From positions 1 through 64,000 of the forward strand of contig CAISEP010000021.1 in NCBI GenBank assembly GCA_903884425.1: a stretch of DNA of 64,000 bases, given 5' to 3'. Under the pieces are notes generated by a model. That model worked only from the letters and a program-made list of their open reading frames with translations, did no database searches and was not told the DNA's origin. Within the stretch, counting starts at the first letter, position 1. Every line of letters begins with the position of its first letter. A program made the translations under genes and the position numbers. This stretch comes from an uncultured Caulobacterales bacterium (GTDB lineage Bacteria; Pseudomonadota; Alphaproteobacteria; Caulobacterales; Caulobacteraceae). Positions 34,698 to 43,218 of the stretch are shown here, piece after piece.

Positions 34698-35992
34698 CCC
34701 GGTCGCTCCAGCCGTCATGGCCGGTGCTGGCGTCCTACAGCCTCTATGCCGCGCCCCTGACGGCCACCGCGGTCTCCATCCTGAGCTTCATCCCGGCCCT
34801 CTACAGCGAGGCCTTCGGACTCCCCCTGGCCAGCGTCGGCGCCTGCCTCCTCGGCATGCGCATCATCGATGCCGCGGTGGACCCGGCCATCGGCTGGATC
34901 GTCGATCACTCACCGTTCCGGGCGCGGCACCGTCCGTGGCTGATCCTGGCCCTGCCGCTCTACCTCGTTTCGGTGGGCCTGCTGTTCTTCCCGGTCCGGT
35001 CGTGGGTCTCCCCGGCCTATCTGTTCGGGGTCGGCGGCGCGGCCTATGCGGCCTTCACCCTCGGCCAGGTGGCCCACCAGGCCTGGGGCGCGGCCCTGGC
35101 CGATGGCTCACGGGCCCTGTCGCGGCTGTTCGGCTTCCGGGAAGTGGCGGTCATCCTCGGCATCCTCGGGGCCTTCCTGCTGGTGGCCGGAGCCGAGCAG
35201 CTGGGCGGCGGCGATGTCCGTTCCCGGGCCGTCGCGGCGGGGGCCTTCATCCTGGGCGGGATCACCCTGGCCACCTTCGTCACCTGCGCCTTCACGCCGG
35301 ACCCGCAGCGTCCCGAACTCCGTCCCGACGCCGATCCCGGGCAGACCTGGCGGTTTCTGGCGAGCCGGGACTTCGTCCTGCTGAGCCTGGCCACCGTGAC
35401 CTACAACTTCGCTTGGGTCGCCTATTCCGTCCTCGGTGCCTTTGTCGCCAGGCATGTCTTCGGAGTCCCGAAGCTCTTCGCCCTCGGGCTGGCCTTCAGC
35501 TTCGTCGTCGCACCGGCAGCCATGCCGGTGTGGATGGCGCTGGCGCGGCGGCTGGGGGGACGTGGGACACTGCTGATCGCGTCGGTCTTCCTTGCCGGCG
35601 GTTTCGCCCTGTTGTCGCCTCTGTCGCGACTCCCCGGCGGGGCCGGCTATTTCGCCTTCTGCGGACTGCTGGGGGCGGGGTTCGGCGCGGGTCCCTATCT
35701 GCTCCGGACCCTCACCGGCACACTGGCGAACGACCACGAGGCACGGACCGGCGCGCCCGTCCGTGGGGTGGCCTATGCGGTCATCACCTTCTTCGACAAG
35801 GCGGGCAGCGGGCTGGGCTCGATCTCCCTGCTGGTCGTCGCGGCGCTGGGCTTCGATCCGCTGAAGGTCCCGACGCCCGCGGCGACGACGGCCCTTCTGC
35901 TGGCCGGTTCCGGCGCGCCGATCCTGGGGCTGGCCCTGACCTTTACCCTCGTCCTGTTCGTCCGATCGGGATCAAGACCGCAGGGGCTCTGA
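34694..35992 (+). CDS. MFS transporter of the GPH (glycoside-pentoside-hexuronide/cation symporter) type
   Basis: A 432-residue membrane protein with about twelve helices. RIIDAAVDPAIGWIVDHSPFRARHRPWLILALPLY is the loop 2-3 signature of the GPH group (D-x-x-x-D-P-x-x-G, then R-x-R-R/H-x-P-W). Despite the family name, many members carry other organic acids. Its start overlaps the acyl-CoA synthetase stop by four bases, so it is translationally coupled and probably imports the compound activated by that enzyme. Confidence 0.85.
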   Translation: MTRSLQPSWPVLASYSLYAAPLTATAVSILSFIPALYSEAFGLPLASVGACLLGMRIIDAAVDPAIGWIVDHSPFRARHRPWLILALPLYLVSVGLLFFPVRSWVSPAYLFGVGGAAYAAFTLGQVAHQAWGAALADGSRALSRLFGFREVAVILGILGAFLLVAGAEQLGGGDVRSRAVAAGAFILGGITLATFVTCAFTPDPQRPELRPDADPGQTWRFLASRDFVLLSLATVTYNFAWVAYSVLGAFVARHVFGVPKLFALGLAFSFVVAPAAMPVWMALARRLGGRGTLLIASVFLAGGFALLSPLSRLPGGAGYFAFCGLLGAGFGAGPYLLRTLTGTLANDHEARTGAPVRGVAYAVITFFDKAGSGLGSISLLVVAALGFDPLKVPTPAATTALLLAGSGAPILGLALTFTLVLFVRSGSRPQGL

Positions 35993-36153
35993 ACGGGGAA
36001 ACGGACCCCGTAACGTCCGGGATTCCGGACGCAGCAACGATCCGCCATCGGACCTGACGGGGATCGACCCCGGAAGCTCCGCGGCCAGTGCGTCGAGGCG
36101 CTTGCCGAACCCGAACCCGCGCCGGGCCACGGACATCTCCGGAGACGTGGGCC

Positions 36154-36906
36154 TCACCATTTCTGGCCGAAGGGCCGGATCTCCTGCTCGAACGACCAGG
36201 CGTCGCGCGGCTGCTGGTGCAGGGCCCAGTAGGCGTCGGCGACGGCTTCGGGCCGCATCAGCTCGTCGGGCTTCAGGTTGGCGACCGCCTCCTCGCCCAG
36301 GGCCTCGCGCATCCGCTCCCGCACCCAGGCCGTGTCGACGCCGGAGTCGATCACGAGATGCGCCACGTGCAGGCCCTGCGGCCCAAGCTCGCGGGCGGCC
36401 GACTGGGCCACGGCGCGCAGCCCGAACTTGGCCGCCGCAAAGGCGGAATAGCCCACGCCGCCGCGCCAGGCCGCCGTCGCGCCGGTGAAGAAGATCGAGC
36501 CCCGACCCCGCGGCAGCATGTGACGCGCCGCCTCCCGGCCGGACAGGAAGCCGGCGAAGCAGGCCATCTCCCAGACCTTTCGGAACACCCGCGAGGTGGT
36601 GTCGAGCAGCGGGAAATTGACGTTCGCACCCACATTGAAGACGCTGAGCTCCAGCGGCGCCTCGGCCTCGGCATCGCGGAAGAAGGCTGTGACCTGGTCC
36701 TCGTTACGGGCGTCCAGCGACCGCGCCACGGCCCGTCCCCCCGCCGCCTCGATCTCCGCCTTCAGGGGCTCGAGGCGCTCGCCGTTCCGGCGGCCCATGT
36801 AGACGATGTAGCCTTCGGCCGCGAACTTTCGGGCAATGGCCGCCCCGATGAAGTCGCCGGCACCGACGACCGTGGCTGTGGCATTGCGCGGAGTGGGGTG
36901 GGTCAT
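36154..36906 (-). CDS. Atypical short-chain dehydrogenase/reductase lacking the catalytic Tyr
   Basis: A 250-residue SDR-fold protein. The cofactor motif is VVGAGDFIGAAIARKFAAEG, a variant of TGxxxGIG. The NNAG motif is replaced by NVGANV. The usual Tyr-x3-Lys reads Phe-Ala-Ala-Ala-Lys in GYSAFAAAKFGLRAVAQ, so the proton-donating tyrosine is absent, although a Tyr lies three residues earlier. Activity may be altered or lost. ATG 36906 is the start fitting the family; the longer frame to 36993 has no similarity. It stands between the GPH transporter (convergent) and the HxlR gene on the same strand. Confidence 0.8.
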   Translation of the reverse strand: MTHPTPRNATATVVGAGDFIGAAIARKFAAEGYIVYMGRRNGERLEPLKAEIEAAGGRAVARSLDARNEDQVTAFFRDAEAEAPLELSVFNVGANVNFPLLDTTSRVFRKVWEMACFAGFLSGREAARHMLPRGRGSIFFTGATAAWRGGVGYSAFAAAKFGLRAVAQSAARELGPQGLHVAHLVIDSGVDTAWVRERMREALGEEAVANLKPDELMRPEAVADAYWALHQQPRDAWSFEQEIRPFGQKW

Positions 36907-37179
36907 GGCGCTGTTCCGATCTGTTGTGAGGGTGGACCACGGCTCAGGCCGCGCGAAGGACCTCGATATACCGCCGAAGGGCGTGGACGGCACCGACGAG
37001 CGGGTGGTCGTGCCCGCAGCTGACGGTGATGCGTATCGTCAATGATGTGGTCCCGGGGTCGGGGACACAGGACTCATTTGAGTGTGATTTTAGAACTCAG
37101 TTGGATGGGGCTGGCAAGGGCGGACCTGCTCACCCAGGAGTTTGTCGATCATGTGGGGGATCCCGACGGGACGGCGGGG

Positions 37180-37704
37180 CTAGCCCTTGGCTGCGGACGC
37201 GGGCCGTCGGACCCCGGGCGCGCTGCGCGGGCGGATCGGCATGTGGGACGGGCTTGCGGCACCCGGACCTAGGTCGACCTGAACCTGCCGCGGATCCAGC
37301 GGCTCGGCACATTCCGAGCAGACCTGCACAGGGTCGAAATGGTGTCCGCAGGTCACGTGGCGATGAAGCAGGGGGCGGCCCTTCTTCCCCGACATGTGGA
37401 CGTCACCCCAGTGCACGATCGCCATGACCACCGGATAGAGATCCAGCCCCTTCTGGGTCAGCCGGTATTCGTAGCGCACCGGGTTCTGCTGGTAGGCCAT
37501 CTTGGTCAGGACGAAATTGTCGACCAGCTTCTGCAGCCGGTCCGCCAGGATCGGTCGGCCGATGCCCAGCCGGGACTGGAAGTCGTCGAAACGGCGAACG
37601 CGCAGGAAGCAGTCCCGCAGGATCAGCAGCGTCCAGCGGTCCCCGATCACGGACAGGGTGCGCGCGACCGAACAGGGCTGTTGGTCCAGGTCTCCCCACT
37701 GCAT
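37180..37704 (-). CDS. HxlR-family transcriptional regulator
   Basis: A 174-residue regulator. QQPCSVARTLSVIGDRWTLLILRDCFLRVRRFDDFQ is the defining HxlR winged-helix opening with its conserved Cys, followed by LGIGRPILADRLQKLVDNFVL and YEYRLTQKGLDLYPVVMA. The tail carries a zinc-ribbon-like set (HVTCGHHFDPVQVCSECAEPL). ATG 37704 was chosen for GAGGGAG eleven bases upstream; the frame can start at 37779. HxlR proteins respond to electrophiles or small ligands and usually control a nearby oxidoreductase. The SDR at 36154-36906 lies downstream on the same strand, separated by 273 bases in which I recognise nothing. Confidence 0.88.
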   Translation of the reverse strand: MQWGDLDQQPCSVARTLSVIGDRWTLLILRDCFLRVRRFDDFQSRLGIGRPILADRLQKLVDNFVLTKMAYQQNPVRYEYRLTQKGLDLYPVVMAIVHWGDVHMSGKKGRPLLHRHVTCGHHFDPVQVCSECAEPLDPRQVQVDLGPGAASPSHMPIRPRSAPGVRRPASAAKG

Positions 37705-37913
37705 CGTCCCGCACACTCCCTCGACCGCGCCTGCAGCGCTGGTGAGTGTAGATTTGGAACTGACCGGGGCCGCGGTCAAGGGACGCGCTGCGCCGCGCCG
37801 GCGGGGGAGGGGCTGTCAGCGCCCCTTGGCGGCCGCCGGCCAGCGCCATCTCGATACCCACGGTGAAGCAGATCCCCTGTGCGGCGGACGCCCCTCGACC
37901 GGGATCGGGAGCC

Positions 37914-40148
37914 TCACGACGGGATGGTTACGGTCCGGACGTACCGGATGTCCTGCGAGGACACTCCGATCATCACCCGGTAGTCGCCGGGGGCGACGCG
38001 CCAGCTCTGCGTTGTCGGCTCGAAGACGCTGAAGGGATGGTTCGTCGCCGCGGGGTCGAGGGTGATCTCGACGCGCCGGCTCTGCCCCGGTGCCAGCCAG
38101 ACCTTTCGGAAGGCGACGAGCCGCCGGGGTGGCTCGCCCGTGGCCGCCGGGAGCGAGAGATAGACTTCGGCCGTCTCGGCCCCGGCGCGGTGCCCGGTAT
38201 TGGCGATCACCAGCGAGACCTTCACCGGACCCGCCCGTGTCTCGCAGACCGGCGCGACCGAAAATCCGTCGAGGCGGAAGGTCGTGTAGGACAGGCCATG
38301 GCCGAACGGGAACAGGGGCTTGATGCCCTGCGCATCGAACCAGCGATAACCGATCTGGAGCCCTTCGGAATAGTCGACGCGGCGCAGGTCGGGCCCGTCG
38401 ACGCCGGGGAACCGGGCGGCGGTGTAAGCGGCCAGGTCCTCCGCCCGGACCGGATAGGTGACCGGCGTCTTGCCTGACGGGTTGGCGAGGCCCAGCAGGA
38501 GGCGGCTGACGATCCGGCCGTCCTCCTGACCCGGGAACCAGGTCTCGAGCACTGCGGGCGCGCCGGCAATCCATGGCATGAGCACCGCCGAATTGTCCTT
38601 CAGCACCACGGCCGTCCGGGGATTGGCCGCCAGCAGGGCCTCGATCATCGCATCCTGACCCTTGGGCAGACGGAGATCAGGCCGATCCGCGCCTTCGGAG
38701 GCCAGGCTGCCCGCCAGCACCACCACGGCGTCTGCTGCCCTCGCCGCAGCGACGGCCTTGTCGAGGTCGCCATTGTTGTCAGCAACCAGGACCAGGCTGA
38801 CGGAGGCCCGCGACCGCAATGCCGCCAGCGTCTCCTGGAAGCCGGCCAGGGGCGTGACGGTGCCGAAGGGAATGACCTGGGAGCTTCCGCCGCCGCCGAC
38901 AACCGCCCGGTCGGCATAGTCGGCCTTTCCGACGAGGACGATGTGCCGGATCGCGTGGCCATCCAGGGGCAGGAGCCCGCCCGTGTTCTTCAGGAGCACC
39001 GCGCCCTGCTCGCCGATCCGGGCGGCGACGGCGGCATCGGCCCTGGCGTCCAGGGGGGTCTGGACCAGGGGCCGGTCGAAGATGCCCAGGCGGAACATCT
39101 GGACATAACGGCGGCGAAGGGCCGTATCGATGTCCGCCTGGGTGATCTCGCCCCTGTCCAGGGCGGCGCGAAGGTTTTCAGGCGTGAACCAGGTGCGCAG
39201 GGCAGGTGATGCGGTGCGCAGGCCCGGCATCTCGTGGTCCATCCCCGCCTTCAGCGCGGCAAGGCTCCTGACAGCGAAGAAGTCGGACTGGACGTAGCCG
39301 GTGAAGCCCCACTGACCGCGGAGGACATCGGTCAGCAGGTGCCGGTTCTCGCACATCTGGCTGCCGTTGACGGAGTTGTAGGAGCACATCACCGACGCTG
39401 CGCCGCCGTCCTTCACCGCCATTTCGAAGGGCAGCAGATAGAGCTCGTGCAGGACCCGATCATCGATGATCGCGTTCATCCGCATCCGGTCGGTTTCCTG
39501 CTCGTTGGCGACGAAGTGCTTGGGCATGGCGATCACGCCCTGCGCCTGGATGGCCTTCACCTCCGCCACGGCCATGGTGCCCGACAGATACGGGTCCTCG
39601 CCGAAATATTCGAAATTGCGCCCGGCCTGAGGTGCGCGCGCCAGGTTGATGCCGGGGGCCTCCACCACATGCAGGGCAAGCGCCCGGGACTCCCGACCGA
39701 GGAGATCGCCGAAGGACGCGGCGAGGGTCTCGTCGAAGGACGCCGCGAGGGTGATCGCAGAGGGCAGGGCCGTGGCCCTGGCGGAGTCCATGCTGAGCAG
39801 CAGGGCCATCCCGCTGCGGCCCGGGGGATCCGCCGGTACGCAGTCGTTCTGGCCGACGCCGACCGGTCCGTTGGTGATCCTGAAGGTCGGAATGGCCAGG
39901 CGGGGCAGGCCGGGCACGTGCCGGGCACCGAGGCAGGCCGGCAGTTCCGGCACGACGCCGGCGGCCCCGACCAGCTGCTGGAACTTGTCCGCCTCGGTCA
40001 TGGCAGCCAGCAGGGACGCGGCCCGCACCTCCGGCGTCAGGGTCCGGTCGGACCAGGCCGGGCCGGTCGGCGGGGCTGCAAGGGCGGTTGATCCGGCGAG
40101 CATCGCGGCCAGAGCCAGCATCGTCCCGGCCGTTGTCCTGAAGTCCAT
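37914..40148 (-). CDS. Exported glycoside hydrolase family 3 beta-glucosidase-like enzyme
   Basis: A 744-residue protein with signal peptide (MLALAAMLAGSTALA-AP). The GH3 N-terminal barrel contains GINLARAPQAGRNFEYFGEDPYLSG and MPKHFVANEQETDR. The nucleophile Asp lies in GYVQSDFFAVRS near residue 288. The second alpha/beta domain has HIVLVGKADYADRAVVGGGGSSQV, and a fibronectin-III-like C-terminal domain ends the protein (FRKVWLAPGQSRRVEI). This is the three-domain plan of bacterial beta-glucosidases or xylosidases acting in the periplasm or outside. It may release sugar from plant glycosides. Divergent from the membrane gene at 40396; a 15-bp tandem repeat lies in front. Confidence 0.92.
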   Translation of the reverse strand: MDFRTTAGTMLALAAMLAGSTALAAPPTGPAWSDRTLTPEVRAASLLAAMTEADKFQQLVGAAGVVPELPACLGARHVPGLPRLAIPTFRITNGPVGVGQNDCVPADPPGRSGMALLLSMDSARATALPSAITLAASFDETLAASFGDLLGRESRALALHVVEAPGINLARAPQAGRNFEYFGEDPYLSGTMAVAEVKAIQAQGVIAMPKHFVANEQETDRMRMNAIIDDRVLHELYLLPFEMAVKDGGAASVMCSYNSVNGSQMCENRHLLTDVLRGQWGFTGYVQSDFFAVRSLAALKAGMDHEMPGLRTASPALRTWFTPENLRAALDRGEITQADIDTALRRRYVQMFRLGIFDRPLVQTPLDARADAAVAARIGEQGAVLLKNTGGLLPLDGHAIRHIVLVGKADYADRAVVGGGGSSQVIPFGTVTPLAGFQETLAALRSRASVSLVLVADNNGDLDKAVAAARAADAVVVLAGSLASEGADRPDLRLPKGQDAMIEALLAANPRTAVVLKDNSAVLMPWIAGAPAVLETWFPGQEDGRIVSRLLLGLANPSGKTPVTYPVRAEDLAAYTAARFPGVDGPDLRRVDYSEGLQIGYRWFDAQGIKPLFPFGHGLSYTTFRLDGFSVAPVCETRAGPVKVSLVIANTGHRAGAETAEVYLSLPAATGEPPRRLVAFRKVWLAPGQSRRVEITLDPAATNHPFSVFEPTTQSWRVAPGDYRVMIGVSSQDIRYVRTVTIPS

Positions 40149-40224
40149 GTCCCGCCCTTCGGTGCATCCTGTCGCCTGAAAGGGGGCGAGCGGCGATACC
40201 CTAGCGGCCCGGAGGCGGTCGTTA

Positions 40225-40269
40225 CAATTGCGGTCTGGTCAATTGCGGTCTGGTCAATTGTGGTCTGGC
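40225..40269. repeat. 15-bp tandem repeat, three copies
   Basis: CAATTGCGGTCTGGT occurs at 40225-40239 and 40240-40254, then as CAATTGTGGTCTGGC at 40255-40269 with two changes. Each unit begins with the palindrome CAATTG. The block lies 77 bases upstream of the GH3 start (minus strand) and 127 bases before the plus-strand membrane gene, so it could hold repeated regulator sites or simply be slippage-prone. Confidence 0.9.
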
Positions 40270-40395
40270 GACCCCGGAGCGGTCCGTCCCGCCGATTGCC
40301 TGGCGAGCACGGAGCCTGCACACTTGCCGTGGTGCGAGGGCCTGCAATGCGCGCACCCCCTGTCCGCAGGGTGGGCCGGTGGCTGGAGTTGAAGC

Positions 40396-40782
40396 ATGAA
40401 GGCGCGATCAGCGGCTCTGATCTTTGCATTCCTGATCGGGGTCGTGAGCCTGTTCCAGCTGGCCCTGGCGCTTGGTGCGCCCTGGGGCCGCGTGGCCATG
40501 GGCGGCACCTTTCCCGGGGTCTACCCGGCCCCCATGCGTGCGGCTGCGCTCGTCCAGATCGGATTGCTGGCCGTCATGGCCATGGTGGTTCTGAGCCGCG
40601 CCGGCGTGGCCCTGCGGGCATGGCGCGCCAGGTCCAGGGGCCTGGTCTGGGTGGTTGTCGTCCTGGCCGGGGCGGCAGTCGTGCTGAATCTCATCACCCC
40701 GAGCCCGCTGGAGCGCCTGATATGGGCACCCGTCGCCGTGGTGCTGTTTCTGACCGCGGTTCGCGTGGCGGTGAGCCGGTGA
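40396..40782 (+). CDS. Small integral membrane protein of unknown function
   Basis: A 128-residue hydrophobic protein with about four predicted membrane segments: near residues 6-26, 50-68, 83-102 and 108-125. No charged catalytic motif is seen. The ATG at 40396 is taken; upstream support is weak (GGAG about twelve bases away). It is divergent from the GH3 gene and converges with the MFS gene at 40844. Function unknown. Confidence 0.6.
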   Translation: MKARSAALIFAFLIGVVSLFQLALALGAPWGRVAMGGTFPGVYPAPMRAAALVQIGLLAVMAMVVLSRAGVALRAWRARSRGLVWVVVVLAGAAVVLNLITPSPLERLIWAPVAVVLFLTAVRVAVSR

Positions 40783-40843
40783 CCGGTCCTGCCGCCGGAG
40801 CCGCCGGCATTGCAGGGGATCGGACCGGCTGGTGGCTGGGCGG

Positions 40844-42154
40844 TCAGGCCGCCGCGATGATTTCCCCGTCCCTGGTCGTCGTGAGACGCCGGGGCACGAG
40901 CAGGATCACCGGCAGGATCAGCACGTAGACGAGGATCGTCACGACAACCGTCGGCATGAAGCCCCCGTGCTTGTCGTAGATCCACGTCCCCAGTATGTCC
41001 CCGGCCCGGACGGAGAAATAGTAGAACGCATAGAAGAGCATCATCATGGTCCCCTGGCAGCCGCGGGGGGCGGATCGAATGACAAGGTCCACCAGGGCGG
41101 CCTGGGCGATACCGCCGAGGATGCCCATCGGCACCGCGGCCATCAGCGCTCCGACCGCGTCATGCACGAGGAGCAGCGGTGCCATCTGGAAGACCGCCAG
41201 GCCAAAGCCGACCCACAGCAGGATCCGGAGGGCCACCTTCTGTCCGAGCCAGCCGTACAGGGCATAGATCGGCAGGAACGAGCCGAAGAAGATGCCCTGC
41301 CAGGCCCCCCACTGGGTGTCCGTCGCGTGGAGATGGTCGACGATGTGGTACTGCAGCACCGTTCCCGTCCCGGGCGAGAACTGCCACATGAGCTGGATCA
41401 GCATGGCCGGATAGATCGGCCAGTGCCGCACGATGCGCTTCAGATCCTCCACGACGTGGACATTCTCGACGTCGTGCCGCCCCTCGTCGAACACCCACTT
41501 CGGCCCGACCACGGCCAGCAACGCGACGGACGCCATCAGGCCCCCCGCGCAGAAGAACAGGATCTGGGCCGCGGCGGTGGCACCTTGACCTTCCAGGGTC
41601 TGGCTGAGCAGTCCCCCGCCGAGGAAGGACAGCAGGTCCGGCAGCGCACTGCCCATGTTGATGACGCTGCTCATCTGGCCGGAAACGGCGTGTCTCTGCG
41701 CCAGGGTGTTGGTCAGGCCGTAGACGGCGCTCGACACCATGCGAAAGGCCATGGTTGCCAGGAACAGACCGCCGAGGAACAGCGCATAGGTCGGGGCGGC
41801 CAGGGCCATGGTCCCATAGATGAGGGCCGTCACAAGGCCGAACAGGACGAGGTGGGCGCGGTCGCCCCGGCCGAACGGGCTCCAACGGTCGCGGATGAAG
41901 CCGAAGACGAAGCCGAAGATCAGCGGCAACCCGATCCAGAGCTTGAACACCGCCAGTTCATTGGACTGGAGATGCATCCGGTTCTTGAGGAAGAACGTCA
42001 CCGGAATGTCGATCATGCCACCCGCCGGCCCGGAAAAATTCATCAAGACCAGCAGCAGACCGCTGAAGGCGAACGCTTGCATGCGTTTCCTGTCGGACAA
42101 GATCGGGTCTGAATTCGCCGCACGGACGGCACCCGCAACTTCATCCGAGGTCAT
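40844..42154 (-). CDS. MFS transporter
   Basis: A 436-residue transporter with about twelve helices. Blocks such as FVFGFIRDRWSPFGRGDRAHLVLFG (the loop 2-3 region), MAFRMVSSAVYGLTNTLAQRHAVSGQMSSVINMGSALPD and AFYYFSVRAGDILGTWIYD are clear. The loop motif with RDRW and a downstream R-x-D/H recalls the BT1/folate-biopterin-type and PucC-type MFS branches, but the substrate cannot be named. ATG 42154 fits the hydrophilic N-terminus; the frame extends to 42247 without similarity. It stands between small membrane and secreted protein genes. Confidence 0.8.
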   Translation of the reverse strand: MTSDEVAGAVRAANSDPILSDRKRMQAFAFSGLLLVLMNFSGPAGGMIDIPVTFFLKNRMHLQSNELAVFKLWIGLPLIFGFVFGFIRDRWSPFGRGDRAHLVLFGLVTALIYGTMALAAPTYALFLGGLFLATMAFRMVSSAVYGLTNTLAQRHAVSGQMSSVINMGSALPDLLSFLGGGLLSQTLEGQGATAAAQILFFCAGGLMASVALLAVVGPKWVFDEGRHDVENVHVVEDLKRIVRHWPIYPAMLIQLMWQFSPGTGTVLQYHIVDHLHATDTQWGAWQGIFFGSFLPIYALYGWLGQKVALRILLWVGFGLAVFQMAPLLLVHDAVGALMAAVPMGILGGIAQAALVDLVIRSAPRGCQGTMMMLFYAFYYFSVRAGDILGTWIYDKHGGFMPTVVVTILVYVLILPVILLVPRRLTTTRDGEIIAAA

Positions 42155-42319
42155 GGTCTGTTTGTTCCGAAAATACTGATGAGAGGGACGAAAGGGGATG
42201 CCTCGTCCGTGAAGCCTAGACAGTGTTTGTCCGGGTGCCAATCGCAAAGCGCGCCACGCGACCGAGGTGCTGACACGGGGTATCCGCAGGGCAACGGACC
42301 CGGACCGGCGGGGCGGCCG

Positions 42320-42820
42320 TCATCTGGCCGCACAGTCCGGCAGTTGCAGGACACGGATCTCGGTCACCATCCGCGCCAGGCGTGCACCGCGCTGGTCCCC
42401 CTCGACGACCAGCCTGTAGGGGCCGGACGTCCCGATGAGCGGCGCGCCGTCCGCACGATCCGCCAGGATGACCGCGTCATGCCGGAACAGGGGATCGGTC
42501 TCGGCCAGGGCCAGCACGACCTTGTAGCCATCGGCGGCGGATACCAGGACCATGTCGCAGAGCCCCCGTCCCCGCAGGTCCTTGCCCTGGGGCGCGTCCA
42601 CGAGCTGCAGGAGATCGCTGAGCGGCACGCCGTCGAAGCGGAGGGTCTTGCCCTCGACCGTCGTCGTGAGGGTCCGGTGCGGTCGCGCCGCCACGTCCGC
42701 CGGGGTCAGGGTCACGTGCTGCCCCGCCAATCCGAGGATCTGAAGATCAGTGGCGCCCGCTCCGGAGGCGGGAAGGGCGAGGGCCGCGACCAGGATCGCA
42801 GGGAAGATCGCCCGGATCAT
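42320..42820 (-). CDS. Secreted molybdopterin-binding-like (sulfite oxidase-type) domain protein
   Basis: A 166-residue protein with signal peptide (residues 1-23, ending GAGA-TD). The core reads HVTLTPADVAARPHRTLTTTVEGKTLRFDGVPLSDLLQLV and then GYKVVLALAETDPLF and GPYRLVVEGDQRGARLARMVTEIRV. This is the pattern of short periplasmic proteins with an oxidoreductase molybdopterin-binding (SUOX-like) fold. The usual cofactor cysteine is not evident, so cofactor binding is doubtful. Its start overlaps the stop of the small gene upstream (ATGA). Confidence 0.7.
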   Translation of the reverse strand: MIRAIFPAILVAALALPASGAGATDLQILGLAGQHVTLTPADVAARPHRTLTTTVEGKTLRFDGVPLSDLLQLVDAPQGKDLRGRGLCDMVLVSAADGYKVVLALAETDPLFRHDAVILADRADGAPLIGTSGPYRLVVEGDQRGARLARMVTEIRVLQLPDCAAR

Positions 42821-43041
42821 CGCGTTGCCCTTCCGTCTGGTGCTCTCATCGGCCGCAGGACGGCGATCTCGGGCACGAACAGGTCATTGGTCTCGAGGAC
42901 GTCATTCACATAGGCACTGGCCGCGTCCGGTCGGCCGCGGGCCATGAGGTCGCACGCCCTGGCATATTCGTCGCTGCCGAGCAGGTTGCGAACCCGGTCC
43001 GGCATCTGCAGTCCCGAGGCCCTTGCGGGGTCACGCGGCAT
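42817..43041 (-). CDS. Small hypothetical protein coupled to the SUOX-like gene
   Basis: A 74-residue soluble product beginning MPRDPARASGLQMPDRVRNLL with a helix-like centre (YARACDLMARGRPDAASAYVNDVL). It has GGAGG five bases before ATG 43041. Its stop overlaps the next gene's ATG by four bases, so it is translated ahead of the SUOX-like protein. No family recognised. Confidence 0.5.
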   Translation of the reverse strand: MPRDPARASGLQMPDRVRNLLGSDEYARACDLMARGRPDAASAYVNDVLETNDLFVPEIAVLRPMRAPDGRATR

Positions 43042-43218
43042 CCCGACCTCCACTCCCGTGCGTGCTTCAGGCGCCGGGCGCGCCTGCGGCCCGTGGCGAA
43101 CCGCGATAGGAAGTGAGACTGCATATCGATGCCGCGTCAAGCGCCGTCCGCATCCGTCCCGGTGCGCAAGCGGCAAGGACCCATCGCAGCGCCGGGGTGT
43201 CCGCTCCGGACCGGAGGG

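Noticed and set aside
36907-37179. Small frame (MMWSRGRGHRTHLSV...) between the SDR and HxlR genes
   Set aside because: No ribosome binding site, no protein-like pattern, and it overlaps the HxlR 3' end; nothing recognisable in this gap.
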